A stretch of 64,000 bases of DNA from Steromphala cineraria (taxonomy: Eukaryota > Mollusca > Gastropoda > Trochida > Trochidae). A model generated the notes under the pieces. It was not told the DNA's origin. It searched no databases and saw nothing but the letters and a program-made list of their open reading frames with translations. This document shows, in pieces, positions 1 through 13,700 of this stretch. The position numbers and the translations under genes are program-made. Position 1 is the first letter of the stretch, and each line of letters starts with the position of its first letter. The stretch lies in the NCBI GenBank assembly GCA_916613615.1, contig OU744725.1, positions 13,852,253-13,916,252 on the forward strand, read 5' to 3'.

Positions 1-47
1 CAGAATTAGGTGTAAATGGTTAGGTGAGTGTAAATAAAAACAACATT

Positions 48-273
48 TTTAAAGGGACAGTCCTATCAGGTTATTTTTAAAAATAATCTCAAGAGTACTT
101 CCTTGTTTGTACTTACGTATTATAATTATATGATTATTTTACACTTACTTTCAAATATTTTTGTTGGGGTAATATTTAAGTTGTTCTAAATTTAATAAAT
201 TGACAAAGAATAGAATGCATCACCATGAATTTTGTTTTCACAACAATTACCTCAATAGGACTGTCCCTTTAAA
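48..273. mobile_element. Short MITE with TTTAAAGGGACAGTCCTAT termini
   Basis: A ~19-bp motif TTTAAAGGGACAGTCCTAT at 48-66 recurs inverted at 255-273, enclosing ~190 bp of AT-rich sequence with no coding capacity. A fragment of the same end lies near 25608-25622. This is a non-autonomous inverted-repeat element; its superfamily is undetermined. Confidence 0.75.
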
Positions 274-2112
274 TCATAATAACATTAACAGTTTATGGGT
301 ATAGTATCCCTAAAGGTGATTAATCTATTATCAGCATAATGTCTTAGTGCTTGGAGATAATTAATGTTGTTTGTCAATTTCAAATTGATGACTCAATTTT
401 TTTATTTAAACAAACATTTTCTGCCTGCATTGGGTTATTTTACTTACACAATTTTACAAATTCCTGAAGAAGTTTGGTTGGTATCACAACGTTTTACTAT
501 TGCTAATAATAATTTCATTGATTCCTGATATTATATGAAAGTGTTTTCATCACCCATGGGTGACCACCTGAATTCATTACTGGTTGGATCAGCTGTTTCC
601 ATAAGCAATGACGTGTCGCATACAAGTCAAATATTTACAATACAGTACAACAAACTTACACTGTCACTATAGAAATAAGCTTGATTCTTTTAAAAAAGGA
701 ATCATCATTAGCAGAATTTGTTTTGAAAAAATTATTTGGGATTTTACTCCACTTCAATAGGTCATCAACGAAGCAACCAAAATACTCGACAGCACCCGGA
801 AGCGATCACATTATTTTGAGTTATTCGAAGGCTGTTTATTCAGTCCAACTTTCTAACTACATCATGTTCTCTATATCTTTGAAATATGTAATAATTTCTT
901 TCAAATAAGTAGGTTTTGGTTTATTGTTCACTTCTTCCCATATAATTCGGCCTGATAAAATGGCGATGTAGGCTTGTGGCCTAAAGTGCCTTGACCCGTA
1001 TTAATAGAAAGTTCCCACTGCCGGAGGGTGCGGGTCGACAGAAATGGCAAACACATTGAACCTGTTATTTTAGCATGTTCGTCAGTCTAAGTATTTTAGC
1101 ACCGAAGAACATGTTTTAGTTGTTTTTATGTACTATAGAATAAAGACATTGAACACATGATCATGGTGCAAATAAGCATCCAAGCTGGGATTTCCCCGAA
1201 CCGTGATGCACGCACAGTCTAGCCGTAGGCCAAATTCGGGTCAATTTTGACGCCGTTATCGATTTTCAAAACGTGATAGAGGAAAAATTAATTCGGTGAC
1301 CCCCAAATATTTTGATATATATAAAAGTGATATATTGCAACCTTTTATGTCCGAAGTTTTCATAAAATCGTTGAAATCATAAATTATATATTTTACGCAT
1401 TATGTGAAAAAAACATAAATATAAAATCAGAATATTGAACTTAAATTCCCCCTGATATTCATAATTTGACTATTTTTTAATATGTGTATGTAATGATATC
1501 AAGTTTACCATCAGTTGGTTCTTAAATTGCAAAAATCCTTCAAAAACAATCACAAATAAAAAAGTTACAACTTAAAGAAAAATATATTTATTTTTCAGAT
1601 TTTTCAAGTAGGGTCAAATTTTAAATTGCATATAACTCTTTAAATCGTTCGGTGACACCCAAATTTTATTTCATTTTCGAATTCAGCACATCAAAAAGTA
1701 CCTATATACCCAAAATGAGAAAATTCTTGAAACTTTTTTTCTGGGTAGACTATACCCTTAATTAAGACAAGGAGGTCAGAATTTGAGTGTGAGTGTGGAA
1801 TGATAATCTTCTTCATAAAAAAATTTCCACTCAATGCCAAAACTTTATTGTGCAAGTGGCCTCTCATTTTCCTGGAATGGAGGTCAATTTCTTTGTAACA
1901 GGGGTGGGTGAATAAAATGTATAACAAAAAAAAGTTTACCTTAAGAACTTACAATCATCTTACTGCTTTGTGAAAGGGGCCCTGCTTTCTTCACAATTAA
2001 AACAGGAATTAATGGTAAAAGATTAGGTGAGCATGAAAGTTCAATTTAAACCAGGACCCCTAAAAGGTCAAAGGTCAGGGTTGAAAGTTGAAAGTTCATT
2101 CAAGGATGAGGT
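274..2112. other. AT-rich intergenic sequence downstream of parkin
   Basis: I see no convincing gene here. The short open frames are isolated and have low-complexity translations. The right part should include the 3' UTR of the minus-strand parkin gene. A candidate polyadenylation signal (TTTATT on this strand) is at 1844-1849, about 265 bp past the parkin stop. Confidence 0.4.
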
Positions 2113-5100
2113 TCATCCGAACCAGTGTTCCCCCTGACACTCGCGGTCCCAAGGCTTGTCACACACCCAGCACCAGTCCTCGCCACACCGCGGACACACC
2201 ATGTGCATACACCCACCTGCAACATCATGCATGCACCGTTTGAAACAATAGTCATCAGGAGATAACATATCCAACCAGTCCCAAATAATTCAGAATAGCC
2301 ATCTTAAAATTATTGGAAATTAATATAAAGAAGAAAAACATCATTAACATGGAAACTGCCAAAAAATAAAAATCTAAAGATAAAAAGCTAACCCCTAAAG
2401 AGACATCTACACATGCTGACTGATCCACATATCAAGTTTCAATGAGCTCGGTCTCAAAGTTTTGGAGTTATGATCCAGAAACGAAATGATTATGGACAGA
2501 CTGATGGGGCGATAATTACCGTATATGACCGGGTATAAGCCGAGAATTTGACACCAGAAATTAGGGGGTCAGGGGGTATATCCAACGGTATAACATTCCA
2601 GTGGGATAGTAATTTGAAAAATATCACTGTACAATTAACACGGCTAAAATGAACTAGTCATTCATGACCACTTCCTGAACTCCCAATTACCGTATTTCCT
2701 TAATTACACGCCTGCCTTGAATATACGCCTGCCTCGAATAGATGCCCTTGCATAAGGCTTTCTGAAAATAATAAACGCCTGCCTTAATTAAACGTCGCGT
2801 AAACCAAGTTTAATATATAATAAAAGTACCGAGGGTACAGAAGCTCACCTTAAAATGAATGATGTGGTATTGGTTTAATTATACATGTAACCATCTTTTA
2901 TATAATTGATTATGGCTGCCATCATGATTTTTTTATCTTTTAAAATACTAGTCTTCTTTTGGAAACGACTAGAGCTTGAACAAACATTAATACACGAATG
3001 ATATAATCATGATAAGTTAACAAGCAGTAGGTTTTTGTATAACTTTTTTGTATATCTATGGCTGAATTGGTGACCATCTTGTACTTTTTAATCTTCAAAA
3101 TGCTACTTTTATGTGGGCATCCATATTAATTTCATTATGATATCTTGATTGGTTTAGGTGTATCCATTTAAATGTCATTCATTACTTACAGGATGGTGGG
3201 CACTTACATTTGTTTTGTAGTGAATCATTAATATGATTTCAAGATTATTTCACTGATGGTTATGCTGCATGGGATATTGAGAATCCCAAAAGTACAGATT
3301 TTTCAAGGAAAATGAATGACTGATTGAGAGGAAAGTCATAAACACAGCAATGCATAAGACACCTTTATTTTGTTCACATAATATTTACATGTCAAGTGAC
3401 CATGAGATGTCATTCATTAAAGTATCAATTTATTTAACACTCATACAGTACTATAATGGTAAACATTTTTGCATTGTCAAATCAACAGAGAGATATGACA
3501 AATCAAATTTCCTTATTTTTCTTACTAAACCCTTTTCGATTTTCATCTGCATATTTATTCCACATCAACTTATCATGTAGATTGCTAAACACAAAGCTTA
3601 TTGTAGACAAGTTTTGTGTAAGTTGTTATTCTTAGAAAGAACATATCACTGTCATGAGAATACAAGTCCATAACTTTTATTGCATACACATGGGCCATGG
3701 CCATATAGCATAATGCTCTACCATATCAATTGGGTCAGGTTGATTATGCAACAGACTAGCAGCTGACACTGTGATGCTAGCAGCCTGCCTTGGGATGTGT
3801 ATTGGACAACATAGTGGAATATCTGAACTCTGGTTGACTCCTTATGTGTGGTATTTAAAGGAATAAAAGGGCAATACCATTGTTTAAAATTTAACATGTT
3901 TAATGTGATTTGGTTTTTGCAGCTAGTTGCCATAAAGATTTTAAACAAATTAATCAATTATGTTTGTCTTTCATCTTAATTTTTTTTAGAAACACTTAAA
4001 AATATAGAACAACTTGCACGACAATCTTAAATATTCCATATTTTAAGATAATATTATGATTAGTAAGTTCAAATTAGAGAATTTATATGGTGCCAGTGAT
4101 CACTTGATGAAAGCTTAAAATTTAATAATAATGATGTGTCATCTGCAGCTGAAAAGTCAATATGGCTGCTATTGCGGCCATCTTGGATTCTCAAAACTGA
4201 AACGTCTACCTCTCTGTGCGGAATCACTATAGGTATAACATACTACAATATAAAAATGATATCTAGATTGGTTTAGGAGAAATAGTCTTTGTCATGAAAT
4301 CTAATTGAAAATTCAATATGGCTGCCATGGCGGCCATATTGGATTCTCAAAACTGAAACGTCTACCTTTCTGTGCGGAATCACCATAGGTATAACATACT
4401 ACAATTTCAGAATGATATCTGTATTCGTTTAGAAGGAGTAGTCTTTTTCATGAAATCTAATTGAAAATTCAATATGGCTGTCATGGCGGCCATCTTGGAT
4501 TCTCAAAACTGAAACGTCTACCTTTCTGTGAGGAATCACCATGGGTATAACATATTACAATTTCAGAATGATATCTGTATTCGTTTAGAAGGAGTAGTCT
4601 TTTTCATGAAATCTAATTGAAAATTCAATATGGCTGTCATGGCGGCCATCTTGGATTCTCAAAACTGAAACGTCTACCTTTCTGTGGGGAATCACCATGG
4701 GTATAACATACTACAATTTCAGAATGATATCTGAATTCGTTTGGGAGGAGTAGTCTTTTTCGTGAAAGTTTACGGACGGACAGACGGACGGACGGACAGA
4801 CGGACAGACGGACGGACAGACGGACGACGGACGAAGCGCCATGACATAAGCTCACATTTACTTTGTAAAGGTGAGCTAAAAACGCTTCTTTTTGTTTGAA
4901 TTATCTGATTTTTTTACAAAATAGTCTAAACGGTTTCGCATTTTACGAAATAGACGCCTGCCTTGAATAGAAGCCTGCCTCAAATAGACGCCTATGGTGT
5001 AGACCTTTTGAAAATAATAGACGCCCGGCGTGTAATTAAGGAAATACGGTAACTTGATATTTGGACGCTTATTCTGGGTGAAGCAGCCTTTTTTATAAAA

Positions 5101-8100
5101 AATAGAGCCATTGGCTCTGTAGCTCATCAGGCATCATATCAAGTTTGCTTTATACAGGCAAGATGAGCTAAAAATGAAACTGATGTTACCTATTGCAAAA
5201 AAACCTATAAAAAAATTACAAAACAAAATTTAATGTATTATTATTCAACACTTTCTAGATCGCTAATATCAGACAGTGAAAGAAGTCCACACTAAAATAT
5301 CCAAGGAGAAATAAATTTGCCATAGACTGTCATCTAATGGAGAAAAATAGGTTTTTAAGATTGTGACCCCCTGTGACCCTATTTGGGGTCATGGGGTCAC
5401 AAAACCTACAGTTTAGAATCCCAATTGGCCAAGGAGTCTACATGCAGTCTTTCAGCTCAATAGACCTTTAGGAGCTAAAGATGATGAAATAAGTTTTTAA
5501 GGTTGTGACCCCGGTGACCCTATTTGGGGTCATGGGGTCACGAAATCTACAATTTAGAATCCCCATTGGCCAAGGAGTCTTCACATATAATTTCAGCTCT
5601 CTAGACCTTTTGGAACTTGAGAAGAAGATGAAAATAGTTTTTTAAGGTTGTGACCCCTGTGACCCGTTTTGGGGTCCCAGGTTCAACAAAGTTACAAATT
5701 AGAATCCCCATTGTCCAAGGAGTCTGCACATATCACTTTCAACTCTCTAGACCTTTTGGAACTGGAGAAGAAGATGAGAATTTGTTTTTAAGGTTGTGAC
5801 CCCTGTGACCCTATTTGGGGTCATGGGGTCACGAAATCTACAATTAAGACTCCCGATTGTCCAAGGAGTCTGCACATATTATTTTCAACTCTATAGTCCT
5901 TTTAGTACTGGTGAAGAAGATAAAAATAGGTTTTTAAGGTTGTGACCCCTGTGACCCTATTTGGGGTCACAGGTTCACCAAAAGTTACAAATTAGAATCC
6001 CCATTGTCCAAGGAGTCTGCACATATCACTTTCAACTCTCTAGTCCTTTTAGAACTGGAAAAGAAGATGAAAATAGGTTTTTAAGGTTGTGACCCCTGTG
6101 ACCCTATTTGGGGTCACAGGTTCACCAAAGTTACAAATTAGAATCCCCAATGTCCAAGGAGTCTGCACATATCACTTTCAACTCTCTAGTCCTTTTAGAA
6201 CTGGAGAAGAAGATGAAAATAGGTATTTAAGGTTGTGACCCCTGTGACCCTATTTGGGATCACAGGGTCACCAAAGTTACAAATTAGAATCACCATTGGC
6301 CAAGGAGTCTGCACATATCATTTTTAACTCTCTAGTCCTTCTGGAACTGGAGAAGAAGATGAAAATAGGTTTTTAAAGTTGTGACCCCTGTGACCCTATT
6401 TGGGGTCACAGGGTCACCAAAGTTACAAATTAGGATCTCCATATGCTAAGGTACTTGTACACAAAATTTCAGCTCTCTAATGTGTATGGTTCATGAGAAG
6501 AAGTCGAAAGTGTCAAAAGTTTACGGACGGACGACGGACGACGGGCCATGCCGTAAGCCCATCTGGACTTTCAGTCCTGATGAGCTAAAAATTAAAGGTA
6601 TTACTTTTAAAGACAAGATGTGTTTGTTAAACAAATGATGCCCCCGGAATAACAGTAAATTGAAAACATATTTTTTCCCTAAGGTCAAGGTCATGAGGCA
6701 AAAGATTATGACCTCATCTGAAAGGTCCTATCATGATAGAAGCACATGTGAAATATCAAAGGTTTATCTCTATCCAATCACAAGTTATGGCCAAGGTGAA
6801 AATTTTTCCGAAAATGATTGCTGTGCCATGGTCAAGGTCACAAGGTCCAAAATTATTACGTCATCTGAAAGGTCTTTTAATGATAAAGGCACATGTGAAA
6901 TATCAAAGGTCTATGTCCATCGAATCACAAGTTGTGGCCAAGGTTTACAGTTTTCGACAATGCTTGCTGGGCCAAGGTCAAGGTCAAGAGGTCAAAAATT
7001 ATGACCTAATCTGAAAGGTTTTAATATGATAGATGCACATGTATGTGAAATATCAAAGGTCTATCTCTAGTGAATCACAAGTTATGACAAAGGTTAAAGT
7101 TTTCGAAAAATGCTAGCTGCGCCAAGGTCAAGGTCACGAGGTCATGATAGATGCACATGTTTTGAGCAAGGTTGATATATGTATTATTACATATATTGAT
7201 CAACTTCTGAAGTATGGGATCATATGTCATCTACCATAACACAATATTGCTGCTGTTATGTCATAGTACATTCTAACATTGACTCACCGTCTCTCTCAGT
7301 TCTCGTGAAGCACTTTGGACAGGGTTTGGTTGTTTTAGTGATGAGATTTCGAGACTGTCTCTCCCACTGTGCTCTGTCTGCTAGATCCGGGTCCACCGTG
7401 TAATCCTATTGTGGCAGAAATGTAAGTACTTAAATCCTAATGGCCAAGATGTGTGGAACAGCCTAGACACACTAATGATGGTTAATCATTTATATAAGAT
7501 AGCCACGGCATCAAAACAATGGCAGACAATGGGACCGACGACGTGCTTTATTTGACGATACAACCATGCGCGAGATCAATGACGTCATTTCAGTTATTAG
7601 AACATTACTTATCAAATGACGTCATAATTGTCAAGTCCATTGATTAAACTTGAGGGGGCATATATTGTCCATCATGGCTGACTCAGCGTCTGTCGATTCA
7701 AAACCAAATCACATGTTATTCAGAATAGATATTTTGTGCAAGTATTTTATTATACATGTTCAATAAATTAACATGTATTGATTGTTCAATTCATTTGATT
7801 TTGTGATCTATTTGAGCGCCCACCCCTATACATAATGATGGACTAGTCAAATGCTACTGAATATGTTCTACGGAGTGAGACATCATTATTTTCAAAATGA
7901 TTTTTTTTTTAAATTACCAAAACTTTCAACTGATTTTATATAAAAAGCGAGTAATTGTTAAGAATATCTCATCTGCCCTTAGTGTTTTATGCTCCCTGCT
8001 ACGTTTTATTCAACGATAGATGCACACCGACTCATCTTCTATTTCTTAAATAACGTCACCAATCCACTTTAAACATCACTCATTATTGCTGAACTATATC

Positions 8101-10726
8101 TGGTAGTAGTCAATGAAAGTGTCCACAAGGTCTTGTGTATTTACACATAAGAGACATATGACATGAACTTTTTTCAAAATTATTACTTTTGTCAATTTAT
8201 TCATATAGGGGCGGGATAGCGCAGTGGTAAGCCCGTTTGGCATCGGATTGAGAGGTCTGCGGTTTTAAATCCGGCCAAAGACTCAGCAACTTTGTCTGCA
8301 GTAGAGAACTTTTTTACATGCAGTAAGGTTTGGGTTCAATGCTACACTTAATTTCAGTGCAATACCACCGATGGTTCTCTACTGTTTTCCTTGCCAGTTC
8401 ACACGAATGGTCTATCCAAAGGAGATACTTGCCTCATACGTTAGTGAGAAAGGTTTGAATAATTTTTGATGGCAAGGCTACAGAAATCACAACACATGGA
8501 TGATGCTGTGATCACAGAACATTGAATGAAAGATTGAAATGAAATTGGTTAGATCTACAGTCAATCACAAACCTGAGTGGGAAGAGAACACATGGATGAA
8601 GCTGTGATCACAGAACACTGAATGAAAGATTGAAATGAAATTGGAGAGATCTACAGTCAATCACAAACCTGAGTAGGAAGCTGTAGCAGGGGGTTGGGCT
8701 CACAGGGGCCCTCGTGGTACTCGCTCTTGCAGTCTCGGCAAAACACCATCTGTCAAGCATTGTCCGAAATAACAGGCTTTTAGTCACTTAATTGATAATG
8801 CTTATTACTTCAAAGCAGAAAACTATCAAAAGGACATTGTTGATGTTAACCCTTTCAAACATTAATAAGGCTCAAAAACATATTTGTTACTGGTTTCTTA
8901 GGGTAAAAGGGCCTATGTGAAGGCATATACATATAAGGCAAATACACAAGTAGAATTTGGTGCAAAGTTTGGATGAAACTGTACATGAAAACATAAAATT
9001 AAGTCAGAGATCAATGCACAATGCTAAGAATTACTTAAAATTTTATTGAGAAAAAAAGCTAAATTCATAACAAACCTGACAATCCTTTGCGACACATATA
9101 ACTTTTCTCTCAGCCCCTTCCAGAACGAACCCCATCCCACATCCGGGACCTGGGCATAACACGCCGCCATCTTGGAGCACATACTCTTCTGCAGCAAATC
9201 TGTTGAACCGTTCGTACTGGGAGAAAATGCAAGGCTTGATTATTAGTCTAGGGTGGTGAATGAAATTATTGCACTGAGTGGTCAAAGCTTTGAGGGAATA
9301 ATCTGAACTCACGTCCTTGAGATATTCGTATCAATTATTGAATTAAAAAGATCAATTCCAAAATAACATTAGTTGGGGTTATATCACTAAACTGAGATTT
9401 TCAAGTTATAGTGAACATGTAAAACATGGATATAGCGAACACGGATATAGCAAACACTCGGATATAGCGGAAAAAAATTCAAGTCCTGTCCCTATATAAT
9501 ATCATTAAAATTATATGCGTATAGCGAACACCGGATATAGCGAACTAAATTCTTTGGTCCCTTGGAGTTCGTTATATCCGAGTTCTACTGTATTTACATA
9601 ATTCTCATCCAAATATGATATTTCAATCGCCCATAATCTTGTCCATACAGCATTATATAGAATCATGAATTTACTGTTTTAGGCTTGTCTGTTCAAATTG
9701 CCAATACAAAAAAAACAGTAATCTTACTTGATCGTCCCCAAAGAGATGAAAGTGATGACTTTCCTGAATTTCAGAGTCTGTACAACCAGCTAGTAAAGAG
9801 AGAGAACAAAATAACAACAAAGGAAATACACTGAATAACATATCTGAGTATATAAAATCATGAGTAAATCTAAAGTTCTTTTCAACTTGGTCTGTTTTTA
9901 TTATTGTAATTCAAGTTTTTTTTTCTTAAAACTTGTCACACTCAAAAGTTATCAACCAGGGAACTGACAATTTTAAGTCAAAAGTCATAACTGAAAAAAA
10001 AAAATTTTGGACAAAACATTGACACCAATAATAGATCCATTATCAATGAACAAGTTAGTGACTTAAAATATATATGATGACTTAAGACTTAGAAAATACA
10101 TGTGGTCCTGTGCAATGCTCAGTCAACCGCTATCAGTAAAATTGGGCGCAGCTAGCTGGATGAGTGGGTTATCGCTCATTGCTGAATAAACTGAGAGTTT
10201 GAAGGGTTGATTCCCTGCCCCACACCGAGACACAAGTTGAGAGACTTGTGGTGTCAACTTCGGCAAGAGACTTTCTTCAAAATGTGCCTCTGTTCACTCA
10301 GCAGGAAATGGGTACCTGGTAAAGAGTTGTGTTGGTGGTGACCTTCTAGCAACAAATATGTCAGCTTGGGTTAGACCAGGGTAATAATATTGGTAGCGCC
10401 TTGAGCATGCACTAGTTTATGGAAATGTGCGCCTAAGAAATACCCATTAGTATTATTATCATAATGATACATAAGACGATGTTACTACAAATTCCGGCAC
10501 CTCACTGGGCGTGGCTCAGTGGTAGAGTGTCCCCTCGTCACCCGGAAGATCGGGGTTCGATTCCCGGTCGCGTCATACCAAAAGACGTTAAAAGTTGGGA
10601 GTTGTTGCTGTCTTGCTTGACACTCAGCATTGTAAAGGCAGAACAACGCATTAACTGGCGCTGCACCGTGGCTGCCGGGTGCCATGGGCACAAATCGAAT
10701 TTCCAATATGTACATGTACTGAGGAT

Positions 10727-10778
<52 letters not shown>

Positions 10779-13700
10779 CAAAGCTACCCACCTGGACATG
10801 GCAAGGTGTATCCATATGTTCTGTGTTTGACAAACTTCCGTTCACTCAGCTGTGTGACCCCGTAAACTGTGAAGCACTCGAGACACATCACATGACCTGA
10901 CTCACAGGGAAACACCAATATACGGGACCTGAAAAATGAATATTGACACAAAACAGATTTTTTATAAGCATTATTACATTTGAAGGGGTAAAGAACATTC
11001 ATTTACTATACATCGGTTTGACATTGTAAATGTAATTAATAGTTTTTTGTTACTTTCAGTGTATGCTGTTTTTCTAATATTACAGAACAATGACTTGAAG
11101 AATTGAATTGTTCATACATTAGTTTGAGAAACTGCTATCTATCTGAAAATTACCTCAATTATATGCAGCTATTTGCTTTCATATATACCTGTAAATATAG
11201 AAATAATTAATTTCGGTAAACATGCTTATGACATGAAGTTTAAATCATAAATAATTTTCAAATATCATTCAGAAGCAAGCATTCATAAAATCACCAATAG
11301 AAAAACAAAAGCTGACACTAATGGCTGAAATATTGCCCAAGCGGCGTTTAGCATTTACTCACTCATTCACTCAATACTTACTTGACATCAGCGCAGGTGA
11401 TACATTCGACCTTGCGTCGGTTTGGACGAACATGATGGAGGACGATCGAGGAGTTGGACTCACTGTCACTGTGAGGCTCTGTACATTTGAACTGGAACTC
11501 CTGAACACACCCACAAATTCAAGAGTTTAACTAATGTTAAATCTTACAAAGGGCAGCAGTAAGCTTTAGGTAAGTAGAGGGATGTCACAAAAGTGAAATA
11601 TGGTTTAATATAATGATCTGCCATTCTTAAACTAACGCTCCATGTTCAGTTTAGCTAACGGAACCAATTTCCCTAACTAAATTGGTCAAAAGGTTAACAC
11701 AAAAATAGCTGCCACCTTTTTTGCTTGATTTTTTATTTCTTCTGCAACTACAGATAATCTGGTTGAGGAATTAGATGTAAGATAAAGATAATATATTATA
11801 ACTACCGGAGGTAGTACTGATTGAGGAAAACATAAAATTAAACACTTAATAAAATATGCTTCTGCCACTTTAAAGGGGCAGTAGCACGTTTTTAGGGGGA
11901 ATATAAGGTGATGTCATGAAAAGGAAAATTAATGGTTCCAAATGAAAGACAATGTATTTAAACTAAATGGAGCAGTAATAATTCAAATATAAAATGTAAA
12001 GTTCAGCCATGCGATTCCTTTTTCTTACACAAAATGAATTAAAGGTGTTCACACAAAAATGGCCGCCAATGGATTTTGTGTAAATGTTCATACTTTGTCC
12101 TCTGACTATGGGTGATTGACTTGTGTGATGAGATTTTTTACACTGTCAAAATAATACATTTAACATTAACTTACAATTATCAGTGAAAATTTTAAAATAT
12201 AAAATTATCAAAAAACGTGCTACTGCCCCTTTAAGGTAGAATTGTAATTATACCATTTGGTTATGATAATAAGCTGCCTTTAATGACATATATCTTGTAA
12301 AGGTTTTTTTTTTCTCAATTTATTTTATGTCATAAAAACAACATGATTGTAAATGATTTAACTCTTTAAGTATCTGAAAGATTTTTCCTTTGATTTTAGG
12401 AAATGCTGGTTGAACTGAAAACATTTCATCAATAATTATCATCTAAGATATGAATGGAAAAAAATATTCAAACTTGAAAAGGAAATAACATGAAAACTAT
12501 CTACAAAATGCTGCTTACAGAAGATGTTTGAACAGTGAACATTTTCACAATGAAGATGTTTTCAGGAAATCTTGGTTAAGGCCCAAAATATTTTGTTCTG
12601 GTCCTTACAGACTGATTAAAATGATTTTTTTGTTATTTCCAAAAGATTGGCTTTATTGTTAATCAATATAACAAATTTTCACTTTGAATTTGTTCCCCCT
12701 ATTTTATCTTTGAATCACTTTATCCCTCAGAAAAAGCAGGAACAAGATCCATTCTTTTTCCGTTGTAAACATCTAGAAAAAAGGCTTGATGCATGGATTT
12801 GAACCTGATGCAGGCTGATACCAGAAACAAATTACTTTTTTTGGCCTAAAACTTTTATTGTACAGATCTATCAACTCACAGCGGCAGTTCCTCCGCACTC
12901 AGAGTTCTTGCAAGTTCCGCCAATACGAGTTATCAGAACATCACTCCAGCTCTCCGGGTCCTGCAAAGAAATATGTCAGAAAAATGTGATTGATGTTTTT
13001 TTATCATTCTGAAAAACTGTTACTGTTACCTAATAATCTGAATATGGTAAGTCTTTTCTAAGCCAGGGTTTAAACTGGGATCACAATCTGCTGTTGAGGC
13101 TAATAAATTACCTTTCAAGAACTTATATATATGTTAAAAATAAACATGTCTTAAACATCTAATGCTAAGTCTTCTTATGCCTTATAACACAATATCTTGC
13201 TTGAAAATGGCGAGAAGGAATACTATTCCATAAAGAAAATTTCAAATGAAAAATAGACTGATATCTAGGGCCTGGATGTTTTTAGCTCTCTTAGTGATAA
13301 GAGTCTTCTTGAGTCTAAGAAATCTTGAAAATGCTATATTCCCATTGACAAGAAGTGCAATGGTTCAAGAGCTATGGCGTTAACAAGAGTTTCAAAGGTG
13401 GACAAAGTGTCGTGGTGACCTTGAAAATAAAGTCAAGGTCATCAAAAGTGACTGGTGTCTGCGTAATCCCCAATGTAGGCTCAGACCAACTTTGAAGACA
13501 TTGGCTGCAACGGTTAATGATATATCGCGTAAACAAGAGTTTCAAAAGTTGCCAAAGTAGTGACCTAAGAACAAGAATTCGGACGTACGTACGCACTGAC
13601 GTTTGTACAGACGGACGCCGCTGAATACAATGTCCCCCGTTTTGTGTTTCAGCGGGGGACAATAATCAAATCACACTTACCCTCTCAAGTACAAATGCTC

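Larger units (their letters stand above)
2842..4877. repeat. ~2-kb repeat bounded by AGCTCACCTT / AAGGTGAGCT, nested in a MITE
   Basis: The inverted ends AGCTCACCTT (2842) and AAGGTGAGCT (to 4877) enclose AT-rich sequence, a 4-copy tandem array (4140-4770) and an ACGG-rich tract (4775-4836). The 3' end (GACGAAGCGCCATGAC to GTGAGCTAAAAA) recurs almost exactly at 43377-43438 inside the Harbinger element, so this is a dispersed family. No protein is encoded. Confidence 0.6.
2688..5051. mobile_element. MITE with TACCGTATTTCC termini, split by a nested insertion
   Basis: TACCGTATTTCCTTAATTAC begins at 2688 and its reverse complement ends at 5051. Inside each end are diverged repeats of an ACGCCTGCCTTGAATA-type motif. 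The element lies in the last parkin intron and is interrupted by the ~2-kb repeat at 2842-4877. Confidence 0.65.

Noticed and set aside
6660..7014. Overlapping 114-aa and 93-aa frames
   Set aside because: They are translations of the ~150-bp tandem repeat; the internal repetition explains the open frames.
10497..10570. tRNA gene with good A and B boxes
   Set aside because: No cloverleaf or acceptor stem; it continues into a SINE body with an ATT tail.
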